Below, piece by piece: positions 1-8,890 of a stretch of DNA of 64,000 nucleotides (positions within the stretch are counted from its first letter, which is position 1; every line of letters starts with the position of its first letter). The position numbers were made by a program, and so were the translations under genes. This stretch comes from Pseudomonas gozinkensis (GTDB lineage Bacteria > Pseudomonadota > Gammaproteobacteria > Pseudomonadales > Pseudomonadaceae), in the NCBI RefSeq assembly GCF_014863585.1, contig NZ_CP062253.1, positions 3,188,501 through 3,252,500 on the forward strand, read 5' to 3'. The notes under the pieces were generated by a model. It ran no database searches, was not told the origin of the DNA, and saw nothing but the letters and a program-made list of their open reading frames with translations.

Positions 1-305
1 GCTTCGGCGGATTCCTGCGGGCGCACCACGCTCAGACGCTCCACCGGCCAGCGATCCGAACCCGGATGACTGGCGCTGCCATCGGTGACCGAGATCAATT
101 GCAGGGAACGTCCCGCCGCCGCGAGCCGTTGCAACAGTCCGCCGCAACCGAGCACTTCATCGTCCGGATGCGGCGCAATCACTACCGCCCGCGATCCCGG
201 CGGGACCAGATCGAGAATGTCGATGCTATCCACCGCTGCCAAATGCCGGGAGCCCTGCCATTCATGCAGGGAAGTTCCCTCGCCGACGATCGGATTGCGC
301 TTCAT
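1..305 (-). CDS. PIG-L/LmbE family deacetylase (partial, N-terminus only)
   Basis: Only about 101 N-terminal codons are inside the window; the gene runs off the left edge. The translation carries PHPDDE near residues 45-50 followed by VLGCGG, the zinc-binding signature of PIG-L/LmbE deacetylases, which remove N-acetyl groups from GlcNAc-type sugars. Its ATG overlaps the stop of the upstream acyl-CoA dehydrogenase-like gene as ATGA, so the two are probably translationally coupled at the tail of the glgX transcription unit. The family call is firm from the motif; the substrate cannot be inferred from what is visible. Confidence 0.8.
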   Translation of the reverse strand, partial: MKRNPIVGEGTSLHEWQGSRHLAAVDSIDILDLVPPGSRAVVIAPHPDDEVLGCGGLLQRLAAAGRSLQLISVTDGSASHPGSDRWPVERLSVVRPQESAE

Positions 306-1300
306 AGGGCCCAGCACTCGCGCGGCTGCTGCGCGATCCGTTGGCCCAGTGCCGCCAGATCACGTTCAGCGTGGCTTTGGCGCAGATACACCGGCAAGTC
401 GGCTGCCAGGCGGGCGAAGTGCGGGTCCTTGCAGAACGGCCCGGCGCCGAGTGCCCGACCGGTCTCGCGAATAACCTGTTCGGCGGTATCCTCGACCACG
501 GCGCGTACGCGGCGGGCCAGTAGCTCGGCATTGGCGTGGGGATCGCTGTCAATGTCCAGTGCACTGACACGCAGCACTTGAGCGGCCGCGTGCAAGGCGC
601 TGTCGACGGCGCCGAGACTGGCCAGTGCGTGGGGCTCTTCGCGGCGCGCACAATGCTGACGCAAGCGTTCGCCTAGCTCCCTTGCGCCGCCATACCAGCA
701 CGCGGCGATCCCGATCCCGCCATGCCAGAAACCCGGACGTTGCAGGTAGTCGCCCGGGTCGCCGATCGCCTGGGCCTCCACATCATCGAACAGCACTTCG
801 ACGCTGCCGGAAGTGGCCATGCCGACCGCTTGCCAGCCTTGATCGGTCACGGCCACGCCCGGTTGATCGAGGGCCACGGCCACCAGTTGCTGATGATCGT
901 CCTCATCCCACGCCGTGAGCAGGGCATGGCTGAGCACCGTCGCCCCGGAGCACCACGCCTTGCGTCCGTTCAACCGTACCAGTTGCCCCGAACGGCTGAC
1001 CCGAACCCGCGCTTGCGGTGGTTCGGCCGCCCACATGCCCCAGGTACTGCCCGGCGTCGGCGACCCGCCAAGTTGCTCGATAATCGCCAAAGCATCGGTA
1101 TGACCTTCGTAGAGCTTGCACAGCCCCAGATCATGCCCGCCGACCTCGGACAGCCGTTGCCAGCGCTCCAGCGTACGGCCGCTGCCGGGCAATGGCAGAT
1201 GGTCGAGGCCAGCCTCGACCATTTCCCGCAGACACCTGCCGAGCGCAGCCGTGTCGCGGTAATCCGGCGTGTGCCGTGAGAGATAGCCGGGCAAGTCCAT
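302..1300 (-). CDS. acyl-CoA dehydrogenase-like protein
   Basis: This 332-residue protein has the overall look of the acyl-CoA dehydrogenase fold. There is a helical N-terminus, a central beta region with WGMWAAEPP and NGRKAWCSGA segments where the flavin-binding strands lie, and a helical C-terminus. At 332 residues it is shorter than typical members (about 380), so it may be a divergent or non-canonical member, and I cannot point to a certain catalytic base. I place the start at MDLPGYL, one base after the glgX stop (TGACATG); the longer reading frame would overlap glgX. It overlaps the following PIG-L gene by four bases. Its place between glycogen enzymes and a sugar deacetylase is unexplained. 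Confidence 0.65.
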   Translation of the reverse strand: MDLPGYLSRHTPDYRDTAALGRCLREMVEAGLDHLPLPGSGRTLERWQRLSEVGGHDLGLCKLYEGHTDALAIIEQLGGSPTPGSTWGMWAAEPPQARVRVSRSGQLVRLNGRKAWCSGATVLSHALLTAWDEDDHQQLVAVALDQPGVAVTDQGWQAVGMATSGSVEVLFDDVEAQAIGDPGDYLQRPGFWHGGIGIAACWYGGARELGERLRQHCARREEPHALASLGAVDSALHAAAQVLRVSALDIDSDPHANAELLARRVRAVVEDTAEQVIRETGRALGAGPFCKDPHFARLAADLPVYLRQSHAERDLAALGQRIAQQPRECWAL

Positions 1301-1301
1301 G

Positions 1302-3461
1302 TCAGTCCTCTTCTTCGCGTTGCAGTTCAAACAGCAGCAGCGAGCGCCCGGTGACCGAGTATTCGTGACCGAACGTGAACCGTTCCTGTCCGCGGATCGA
1401 AGGCTGGTTGGTGTCGATCATGCAGGTCCAGAAACTGCCTTCAGGCACTTCCGGCAGGGTGAAATTGACGATGTCGTGATGGGCGTTGACCACCAGCAGC
1501 AACGTGGCGTCGGCACCCTTGCGGCGGATCCCGGTTTCCTGGGCGCGACCGTCGAGCAGCATGCCCATGCAGCGGTTGTGCGCGTCATGCCAGTGTTCGG
1601 TGGTCATCTCGGTGGCGTCCGGCGCGAGCCAGGTCACGTCCTTGACCCCGATGTCCTCGTTGTATTCACCGACCAGAAAACGCCCGCGTCGCAGGATCGG
1701 GTAGGCCAGGCGCAATTTGATCAGGCGTTTGACGAATTTCAGCAGCGCCTTGCCGTCCTCGCTCAGGTCCCAGTTGACCCAGCCGATCTCGCTGTCCTGG
1801 CAATAAGCGTTGTTGTTGCCGTCCTGGGTGCGGGCGAATTCGTCACCGGCCACCAGCATCGGCGTGCCTTGGGACAGCAGCAGGGTGGCGAAGAAATTGC
1901 GCATCTGCCGGTGGCGCAGTGCGTTGATTTCCGGATCGTCGGTAGGGCCCTCGACACCATGGTTCCAGGACAGGTTGTTGTTGCTGCCATCCTGATTGTT
2001 TTCGTCGTTGGCCTCGTTGTGCTTGTCGTTGTAGGACACCAGATCGTTGAGGGTGAAGCCGTCGTGAGCGGTGACGAAATTCACCGACGAATAAGGCCGG
2101 CGCCCGCGCTGGTTGAACATTTCCCCGGAGGCGGTCATGCGGCTGGCGAAGTCGGCGAGCTGGCCGTCGTCACCTTTCCAGAAGGCGCGCACGGTGTCGC
2201 GGAACTTGTCGTTCCACTCGACCCAGCCCGGCGGGAAATTGCCGACCTGATAACCGCCGGGACCGCAGTCCCAGGGCTCGGCGATCATTTTCACCTGACG
2301 CAGCACCGGGTCCTGTCGGCAGGCGACAAGGAAACTGTGACGTTCGTCGAAGCCGTCGTGATAACGACCGAGAATGGTCGCCAGATCGAAACGGAAGCCG
2401 TCGACGTGCATTTCGCTGGCCCAGTAACGCAGCGAGTCGGTGACCATTTGCAGCACGCAAGGATGGCTCAGGTCGAGGGTGTTGCCGGTGCCGGAATCGT
2501 TGATGTAGAAGCGCTTGTCATCCGGCATCAAGCGGTAGTACGAGGCGTTGTCGATCCCGCGCATCGACAGGGTCGGGCCTTGCTCGTTGCCCTCGGCGGT
2601 ATGGTTGTAGACCACGTCGAGAATCACTTCGAGATTGGCTTCGTGCAGGTGCGCAACCATTTCCTTGAACTCGGCAATCTTGCCGCTGGCCAGGTAGCGC
2701 GGGTCCGGGGCGAAGAACGCGATGCTGTTGTAGCCCCAGTAATTGGTCATGCCTTTATGCAGCAGGTGCTGGTCGTTGACGAAGGCGTGGATCGGTAACA
2801 ACTCGACAGTCGACACCCCTAGTTTGCGGATGTGTTCCAGTACATCGTCGACCATCAGCCCGGCAAACGTACCGCGCACGTTCTCCGGCACGGAAGGGTG
2901 GCGCATGCTGATGCCGCGCACGTGGGTTTCGTAAATGATGGTCTTGTCCCACGGCACGCTGACGCGCTGGTCGTGGCCCCAGGTGTGCGCCGGGTCGATG
3001 ACTTTGCACTTGGGGACGAAGGGCGCACTGTCGCGTTCGTCGAAACTGAGGTCGGCGTCCGGATGGCCGATGGTGTAGCCGAACAGCGCCTCGGACCATT
3101 TCAACTGGCCGACCAGTTGTTTGGCATAAGGGTCGATCAGCAATTTGTTGTGGTTGAAGCGGTGGCCGTTGGCCGGGTCGTACGGGCCGTAGACGCGGTA
3201 GCCGTAGATCAGCCCCGGATGCGCATCGGGCAGGTAGCCGTGGTAGATCTCGTCGGTGTATTCCGGCAGCTCGATGCGTTCGAGTTCGACTTCGCCGGCA
3301 TCGTCGAAAATGCACAGTTCGACCCGGGTGGCGTTGGCGGAAAACAGCGCAAAGTTCACCCCCAGACCATCCCAGGTCGCGCCGAGCGGGAAGGGCAGGC
3401 CTTCACGAATGCGCGAGGGTTCGGCGTGCGCGGCGGGCTCGGTTTTCTTTGGACGGGTCAT
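1302..3461 (-). CDS. glgX: glycogen debranching enzyme GlgX (GH13 isoamylase type)
   Basis: A 719-residue GH13 enzyme that hydrolyses alpha-1,6 branches of glycogen or limit dextrins in the cytoplasm. It has an N-terminal CBM48-like segment (LPFPLGATWDGLGVNFALFS), then the barrel with the nucleophile in DGFRFDLA (Asp near 357), the acid/base in MIAEPWDCG (Glu near 393) and the transition-state Asp in TAHDGFTLND (near 466). I choose the start MTRPKK because AGGAG lies just upstream; the longer frame would read into a REPIN element. It is separated from the DUF2934 gene by that REPIN. It follows treY in the same order as the P. aeruginosa PA2160-PA2165 cluster (recalled, not checked). Confidence 0.95.
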   Translation of the reverse strand: MTRPKKTEPAAHAEPSRIREGLPFPLGATWDGLGVNFALFSANATRVELCIFDDAGEVELERIELPEYTDEIYHGYLPDAHPGLIYGYRVYGPYDPANGHRFNHNKLLIDPYAKQLVGQLKWSEALFGYTIGHPDADLSFDERDSAPFVPKCKVIDPAHTWGHDQRVSVPWDKTIIYETHVRGISMRHPSVPENVRGTFAGLMVDDVLEHIRKLGVSTVELLPIHAFVNDQHLLHKGMTNYWGYNSIAFFAPDPRYLASGKIAEFKEMVAHLHEANLEVILDVVYNHTAEGNEQGPTLSMRGIDNASYYRLMPDDKRFYINDSGTGNTLDLSHPCVLQMVTDSLRYWASEMHVDGFRFDLATILGRYHDGFDERHSFLVACRQDPVLRQVKMIAEPWDCGPGGYQVGNFPPGWVEWNDKFRDTVRAFWKGDDGQLADFASRMTASGEMFNQRGRRPYSSVNFVTAHDGFTLNDLVSYNDKHNEANDENNQDGSNNNLSWNHGVEGPTDDPEINALRHRQMRNFFATLLLSQGTPMLVAGDEFARTQDGNNNAYCQDSEIGWVNWDLSEDGKALLKFVKRLIKLRLAYPILRRGRFLVGEYNEDIGVKDVTWLAPDATEMTTEHWHDAHNRCMGMLLDGRAQETGIRRKGADATLLLVVNAHHDIVNFTLPEVPEGSFWTCMIDTNQPSIRGQERFTFGHEYSVTGRSLLLFELQREEED

Positions 3462-3497
3462 AGGTGCTCCTGCAAAAAATCGGGGGTGGTCATCTTT

Positions 3498-3593
3498 CCC
3501 TGTGGGAGCGAGCTTGCTCGCGATTGCGGATGGACATCCAATATTGATGTCGACTGACACAACGCTATCGCGAGCAAGCTCGCTCCCACAGGG
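3498..3593. repeat. REPIN: paired inverted REP elements
   Basis: Two arms at 3498-3524 and 3567-3593 are perfect 27-base inverted copies of a REP sequence with the core GTGGGAGCGAGCTTGCTCGC, separated by 42 bases. This is the standard paired-REP (REPIN) layout of P. fluorescens-group genomes. It sits between the DUF2934 gene and glgX, inside what otherwise looks like one operon, so it could act as an mRNA stem-loop that separates expression of the two halves. Confidence 0.9.
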
Positions 3594-3678
3594 TTATTGG
3601 TGTTTCTTGAGGACGAGCGCGCCCTCAGTGGCGGGCTAACCCGCCACACGGTCGTTCAGTTCAACGGTTCGGGACGCG

Positions 3679-4011
3679 TCAGGCCGCTGGCGGCTTGCGC
3701 GGCGCGCGGGGCTTTTTCTCGGCGGCTTTTTCGCCCGGGGGAATAACCTTGGCGGCACTGGCAGGCTTGGCCTTGGCTGTCGTGGCCTTGGGTTTGGCCA
3801 CAGCGTCCTTGCCGTCGACAGCTTTGCTGGTGGCGGTCTTGCCAGCGGTTTTACTGCCGGCAGCCTTGGGCGATTTTTTCGGTGCCAGCGCCTCGGCTTC
3901 GGCCAGTTTGCGCGCCATCTCCCAGTGGCGGGCATCCTGGCCTTCGGGTTTACCTTCGGATTCCCAGATCTGATAGGCGAATTCGCGAATGCGTTTATCG
4001 TCGGTACTCAT
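3679..4011 (-). CDS. DUF2934-type protein with Ala/Lys/Pro-rich tail
   Basis: A 110-residue protein. Residues 1-40 (DDKRIREFAYQIWESEGKPEG.DARHWEMA) match the short helical DUF2934 motif, known from small proteins of unknown function. The rest is a low-complexity tail rich in Ala, Lys and Pro, resembling H1-like basic tails and probably disordered. It lies between treY (29 bases upstream) and glgX. A protein of this kind holds the same place in the P. aeruginosa cluster (PA2161, recalled), which suggests a linked role such as binding glucan or nucleic acid. No enzymatic motif is visible and the function is unknown. Confidence 0.75.
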   Translation of the reverse strand: MSTDDKRIREFAYQIWESEGKPEGQDARHWEMARKLAEAEALAPKKSPKAAGSKTAGKTATSKAVDGKDAVAKPKATTAKAKPASAAKVIPPGEKAAEKKPRAPRKPPAA

Positions 4012-4040
4012 CGCAATGCTCCTGAACTGAACTCATGCTG

Positions 4041-6815
4041 CTAGACGTGTTGGATAAGCAGATTGACCGGGAAATCCCCCAGCGCGGCGCTGACCTGCAG
4101 CTCCCTGTTTTTTGTGACTGCGCTGCTTGAAAAAAGTCCCTTCAGATTTTCGTCAGAGGCGTCGAACGGTAAAACCACCCGCGTATCGCCCCAGCGCAGC
4201 GCATCGACCATGGGTAGGGCACTGTTTTCCAGCAGTGTTGCGCAACGGATCGGCACGATCACGATGACCCGTTGCCCCCCATGCTCGCGGGCAAACGCGA
4301 GCACGTTGTGCGCCCGGCTGCCCAGCACCTCGAGGGCCTGGTACGAACCGCGGCGGAACAATTCGCTGTGTTCGGTGCGCAACCGCAGCACCTGGGCGAT
4401 CAAGGCCTGCTTGATTCGCCCGTCCCGCCAACCCGACAACAGCTCCTCTGCGGGCGCCGCCGTCAGGGTCTGCTCGCGCAGGCGGTAGTCCACCGGCCGA
4501 CGGTTGTCCGGATCGACCAGACTGAAGTCCCAGTACTCGTTGCCCTGGTACAGGTCCGGCACGCCCGGCACCGTCATGTGCAGCAAGGTTTGCGCCAGAC
4601 CGTTGAGGGCGCCGGCCGCCGCGATGCTGTTGACGGTCTTGGCCAGCGCCCCACGCAGCAGTTCGCCTTCGGGGGCCAACAGCAATTGTTCGGTGAACGC
4701 CTGAGCCGCGTTTTCGTAAGCCTCGTTCGGCGCGCTCCAGCTGCTTTGCAGCTTGGCTTCGCGCAGGGCTTTCTGCTGCCACTGCCAGATACGCTTGGCG
4801 TAGTCGGCGAAACCGGCCTGATCGTCATCGCGCAGGTCCAGCGGCCAACTGCCGAGCAGCGCCTGATAAAGGATCAACTCGTCCGCCGACGACGGCAGTT
4901 GATCGTCATGGCGCAGCGGTCGGGCGAGGGCGCGCCACAACTCGATCTGTTCGGCGTACCAGTGGCTGCGTTCGCTGAGCACGGCCAGCCGCGCGCGGGT
5001 GTCTTCGCCGCGTTTGTGATCGTGGGTGGCGGTGGCCAGCAGGTTGTCGGGGAAGCTCGCCAGACGTTGCTGGTTCACCGCGTGAAAGTCGCTGACCGGC
5101 GCGCTGAACTGCTCGGTGTTGTAGCCGACGTCATTACGCGACAACAGCACCGCCGAGCGATACAGCGCGGTGTCTTCCACCGCTTTGGCGGCGGCCGGCG
5201 AAGTGAGCTGCTGAAAGCGCACGCAGGCATGTTTCAGGATTTTGCGTGAACGGCCACGGGGTTTGCGCCGCCACGGTTGGCCGCCGAGCCAGCCGGCTAC
5301 GGAGTCCAGCACCGGCCAATCGGCTTCGCTCAATGTCTGCCGCGCACCGTCCATGGCCTGCTGGAAAAACACTTCGTCCCGCGCCGAGCGGCCCATCGGG
5401 GTGATGTAAGTGCGATAGACCGGGAAGTGCACGATCAGCGCCTGCAGCACCCGGCGGATGGAGCCGAGCGTGAGGTCGCGGGTCATCAGGTCGTCGCGCG
5501 ACACTTGCAGCAGCGCCTGGGCAACGCTTTCGCAATCACTGGCCAGCGAGCCGTTGAGGATCTGCTGGCGCGCCAGTTGCGCTTCTTCGATAAACGCAGA
5601 GGGGCGTTCGGTGCGGCGTTTCCACAGATCGCCCAGCACATGTTCGCCGTCCGGGTCGTGTTGCAGCAGCGACAACTGGTTCATGAATTCGTAACCGGTG
5701 CTGCCGTCCACGGACCAGTCGGTGGGCAGGGTTTCGCCGTCGCCGAGGATCTTCTCGACGTAGATCGGCAAGTGCCGGCCCGGCGCCAGGTGGTCGAGAC
5801 GACGGCGCAGTTTGCGGCAGTAGCTGCGCGGGTCGGCGAGGCCGTCGATGTGGTCGATGCGCAGGCCGTCGATCAGGCCTTCGCCGATCAACTGGAAGAT
5901 CTTGCCGTGGGTCGCTTCGAACACCGCCGGACGTTCGACGCGCAAACCGCCGAGTTCGTTGATGTCGAAGAAACGCCGCCAGTTGATGTCATCCGCCGCC
6001 GTGCGCCAGCTCGCCAGACGATAGCTTTGCCGCTCCAGCAATTGGTGCAGGCGCTGAAAACCCTCTTCGGTCTTCGAGTCGTAGTGGGTCAAGTTGCGCT
6101 GGATGGCTTGCAGAACGCCGGGGTCGCTGGCCAGTTGCTGGAGTTCTTCCTTGAGCGGGATGGCCAGCGAGCGGGCATCGGTCTGATAACTGAGCGCGCT
6201 GAAGCGGTCGGCAAGGGCCTTGAGCGCGTCGTTCGGGGCGTCATCGGACTTGAGCAGTTCAGCGTAATTGCCGGGGCAGATCGGGAAGTGATGCTCGTAG
6301 TGCTCGACGTGGAAGGCGCCGCTCTCGGCGTTGAACACCAGCGGCAGGGTTGCGTCCTGTAGCGCGACGCCGTAATCGCTGCCGAGAAACGGCAACAGCA
6401 ACTGGCCTTCCATCAACGGATCGGGCGAATGCCACTGAATGTCGAAGAATTCGCCGTAGGGGCTGAGCCGGCCCCATTCCAGCAGATCGAGCCACCACGG
6501 GTTGTCACCGCCACCGACGGCCATGTGATTGGAGACGATGTCGAGGATCAGCCCCATGCCGTGCTCGCGCAGGCTGGCGACCAGACGGCGCAAGGCTGGC
6601 TCGCCGCCGAGTTCCGGATTGACCCGGGTCGGGTCGACCACGTCGTAACCATGCATCGAGCCCGCGCGGGCGGCGAGCAGTGGCGAGGCATAGATGTGGC
6701 TGATACCGAGTCGGGCGAAGTACGGCACCAGCGGCACCGCCTGATCGAGAGTGAAACCGCGATGAAATTGCAGGCGGACCGTGGCGCGCAGTGTCTGGAT
6801 AGGCAGTGCACTCAT
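4041..6815 (-). CDS. treY: malto-oligosyltrehalose synthase TreY
   Basis: A 924-residue GH13 enzyme that converts the reducing-end alpha-1,4 bond of maltodextrins to the alpha,alpha-1,1 bond, giving maltooligosyltrehalose. The N-terminus (TVRLQFHRGFTLDQA, then LGISHIYASPLLAARAGSMHGYDVVDPT) is diagnostic of TreY. The nucleophile lies in GLRIDHIDGL (Asp near 320) and the acid/base in YVEKIL (Glu near 354). Length fits the family for this genus. Its ATG overlaps the malQ stop by four bases. TreZ, encoded two genes upstream, would release trehalose from its product; together they form the TreY-TreZ route used in osmotic and desiccation tolerance. Confidence 0.95.
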   Translation of the reverse strand: MSALPIQTLRATVRLQFHRGFTLDQAVPLVPYFARLGISHIYASPLLAARAGSMHGYDVVDPTRVNPELGGEPALRRLVASLREHGMGLILDIVSNHMAVGGGDNPWWLDLLEWGRLSPYGEFFDIQWHSPDPLMEGQLLLPFLGSDYGVALQDATLPLVFNAESGAFHVEHYEHHFPICPGNYAELLKSDDAPNDALKALADRFSALSYQTDARSLAIPLKEELQQLASDPGVLQAIQRNLTHYDSKTEEGFQRLHQLLERQSYRLASWRTAADDINWRRFFDINELGGLRVERPAVFEATHGKIFQLIGEGLIDGLRIDHIDGLADPRSYCRKLRRRLDHLAPGRHLPIYVEKILGDGETLPTDWSVDGSTGYEFMNQLSLLQHDPDGEHVLGDLWKRRTERPSAFIEEAQLARQQILNGSLASDCESVAQALLQVSRDDLMTRDLTLGSIRRVLQALIVHFPVYRTYITPMGRSARDEVFFQQAMDGARQTLSEADWPVLDSVAGWLGGQPWRRKPRGRSRKILKHACVRFQQLTSPAAAKAVEDTALYRSAVLLSRNDVGYNTEQFSAPVSDFHAVNQQRLASFPDNLLATATHDHKRGEDTRARLAVLSERSHWYAEQIELWRALARPLRHDDQLPSSADELILYQALLGSWPLDLRDDDQAGFADYAKRIWQWQQKALREAKLQSSWSAPNEAYENAAQAFTEQLLLAPEGELLRGALAKTVNSIAAAGALNGLAQTLLHMTVPGVPDLYQGNEYWDFSLVDPDNRRPVDYRLREQTLTAAPAEELLSGWRDGRIKQALIAQVLRLRTEHSELFRRGSYQALEVLGSRAHNVLAFAREHGGQRVIVIVPIRCATLLENSALPMVDALRWGDTRVVLPFDASDENLKGLFSSSAVTKNRELQVSAALGDFPVNLLIQHV

Positions 6816-8890
6816 CGGTCACGCTCGGCTGCCTGAAGACGTGCGCAAGCCAGCAGTTCCAGGCGTCGTGCGGCGTCGACGCCGTCGAGCAGCGCCTCGC
6901 TGGTGCCCGGCAAGCGGCGCGACCAGTTCGGATGGGTGTCGATGGTGCCAGGCAGGTTGGCCTGTTCGTCGAGCCCCAGCGCATCTTCCAGTGGTAGCAG
7001 CACCAGCGGCGCGCGGGTGTGGCCAAGGAAACGCACCGCGGCGTCGACCACTTGATCGGCCTCGTGTGATTCCTCGCGAAAGTTTTGCGGGTCCTGGCTC
7101 AGGGCGCCGCGCAGGCCTTCACGCTCGCGTTCGCGGTAACGGCGCCAGTCGATTTCGCCGTTGGCGTCGATCAGCCCGAGCCGCGCGTTCCAGTCGATGT
7201 CGCGGCCATGCCACCAGCCGTTGAGTGTCGGCAGATCGTGGGTGCTGGTGGTGGCGAGGGCATTGTCCGGCCAGTCGAGGATCGGTTTGAAACGGGTGTT
7301 GTCCTGTTCGAACAACAACACGCGCATGCCGAGCATGGCCCGGGCGATGAGTTTTTCCCGCAGGCCATCAGGCACGGTGCCGAGGTCTTCACCGAGCACG
7401 ATCGCTTGATGGCGATGGGATTCAAGGGTCAGCAGACGCAACAGGTCATCGACTGGGTAATACAGGTAGGCGCCGTCCGCCGGGAGTGCGCCGTTGGGGA
7501 TTACCCACAGCCGTTGCAGGCCCATGACATGGTCGATGCGCAGCCCGCCGGCGTGGGCGAAGTTGGCGCGCAGCATGTCGATGAACGCACGGAAGCCGTT
7601 GCGCACCAGGCCTTCCGGGGAAAACGCGGAAATGCCCCAGCCCTGTCCGGAGCGATTGAGAATGTCCGGTGGCGCGCCGACGGTCAGCGAGGCGAGCAGT
7701 TCGTCCTGAAAACTCCAGGCCTGGCTGCCTGCACCATCGGCGCCTACCGCCAGGTCGGCGATCAGGCCGATGCCCATTCCAGCGCTGCGAGCGGTGGTCT
7801 GGGCGCGCTCCAGGCAGCGGTGGATCAACCATTGGCAGAACGCGAAGTAGCTGATGCGTTCGGCGTATTCTTCGGCAAACGCGCCAAGGGCGGCGCCGCG
7901 CGGGTCGTGCCAGTGCTCCGGCCATTGGCGCCAGTCGAGGTTTTCGCCACGGGCGGCGCGCATTTCCTGGATGGCTTCGAAGCGACAGTGGTTTTCCAGC
8001 GCTTCGCCGCCGGCATCGCGGAAACTGGAGAAGTCGGCGTGCAACGGGTGCTCGCCGCTGATGAAACCGTCGTACAAGGCTTGCAGCAGTTTCAGTTTGG
8101 CCTCGGCGGCTTTCGGCCAGTCGATCAGTTTCAGGTTTTCCAGTTGCTCGAACTGATCGTTCAGGCCGGCCGCGTCAATCGCATCGCGCAGGGCGCGCTC
8201 GCCGAGGATTGCCCCAGGAGCGGCGTACAGCGCATTGAGAAACAGCCGACTGGACGGCGAGTAGGGGCTGTAGCGCCCGGTGTCGGCGCTGAACATCGCG
8301 TGCAGCGGGCTGATCGCCAACGCATCGGCGCCGCGTTCGCCGGCCACCCGGGCCAGCTCTTCCAAAGCCTGGGTGTCGCCGAAACCGCCATCGCCGGGGC
8401 GACGCAAGCCGTAAAGCTGCACGCTCAGGCCCCAGACGCGAGGGATCGGACTGTCCACTGCATCACCCACGCTGAAGCAGCGTTCCGGTGCCACGGCCAG
8501 GGTGAATTGCTGATCGGCGATGTGCACTTGCTGATAGCCGACCGGAATCTCGCCGGGCAACACGGCCTCGGCATCCAGCTTGAGGCTCAGGCGCGAGCCG
8601 TCTTCAAGGTGAATCTCGCAAGGGGTTTCGGGTTCGAAATAGCGGGCCAGATCCAGGCCCACACCGACGTCTGCGGTGAGCAGCGGCGGCAGATGGCGAT
8701 TTTCCTGCACTTGTTGCAGTTCAAGCAGGCTGGCGTCGATTTCCTGGGCCGTTCCGGCCGGGTGACCGAGGCCGGTCAGAACATTGCGCAGCACCGCCGG
8801 GGCGACTTTTTGCGGACGGCCGTTGGCGTCGATCCAGTCGACGGCAAGGCCGGCTCGGCTGGCGAGAATTTCCAGTTGCGCATCGCTCAT
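6812..8890 (-). CDS. malQ: 4-alpha-glucanotransferase (amylomaltase) MalQ
   Basis: A 692-residue GH77 disproportionating enzyme that moves maltodextrin segments between alpha-1,4-glucans. The GH77 catalytic positions are visible: LRIDHVMGL (Asp near 451), LGEDLGTVP (Glu near 500) and TSTHDLPTL (Asp near 551). An N-terminal domain of about 150 residues precedes the barrel, as in proteobacterial MalQ. I take the start at MSDAQLEIL, which has a GGAG upstream and overlaps the treZ stop as ATGA; the longer frame would lie inside treZ. Between treZ and treY it probably adjusts glucan chain length for those enzymes. Confidence 0.94.
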   Translation of the reverse strand: MSDAQLEILASRAGLAVDWIDANGRPQKVAPAVLRNVLTGLGHPAGTAQEIDASLLELQQVQENRHLPPLLTADVGVGLDLARYFEPETPCEIHLEDGSRLSLKLDAEAVLPGEIPVGYQQVHIADQQFTLAVAPERCFSVGDAVDSPIPRVWGLSVQLYGLRRPGDGGFGDTQALEELARVAGERGADALAISPLHAMFSADTGRYSPYSPSSRLFLNALYAAPGAILGERALRDAIDAAGLNDQFEQLENLKLIDWPKAAEAKLKLLQALYDGFISGEHPLHADFSSFRDAGGEALENHCRFEAIQEMRAARGENLDWRQWPEHWHDPRGAALGAFAEEYAERISYFAFCQWLIHRCLERAQTTARSAGMGIGLIADLAVGADGAGSQAWSFQDELLASLTVGAPPDILNRSGQGWGISAFSPEGLVRNGFRAFIDMLRANFAHAGGLRIDHVMGLQRLWVIPNGALPADGAYLYYPVDDLLRLLTLESHRHQAIVLGEDLGTVPDGLREKLIARAMLGMRVLLFEQDNTRFKPILDWPDNALATTSTHDLPTLNGWWHGRDIDWNARLGLIDANGEIDWRRYREREREGLRGALSQDPQNFREESHEADQVVDAAVRFLGHTRAPLVLLPLEDALGLDEQANLPGTIDTHPNWSRRLPGTSEALLDGVDAARRLELLACARLQAAERDR

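Noticed and set aside
1299..2798. 499-codon open frame on the plus strand opposite glgX
   Set aside because: It is antisense to a clearly functional GH13 enzyme, has no family resemblance, and reads as low-complexity mirror sequence of GC-rich DNA.
3498..3593. CRISPR repeat unit or insertion-sequence end
   Set aside because: It is a single inverted pair, not a direct-repeat array, and carries no transposase; its core is the known REP sequence.
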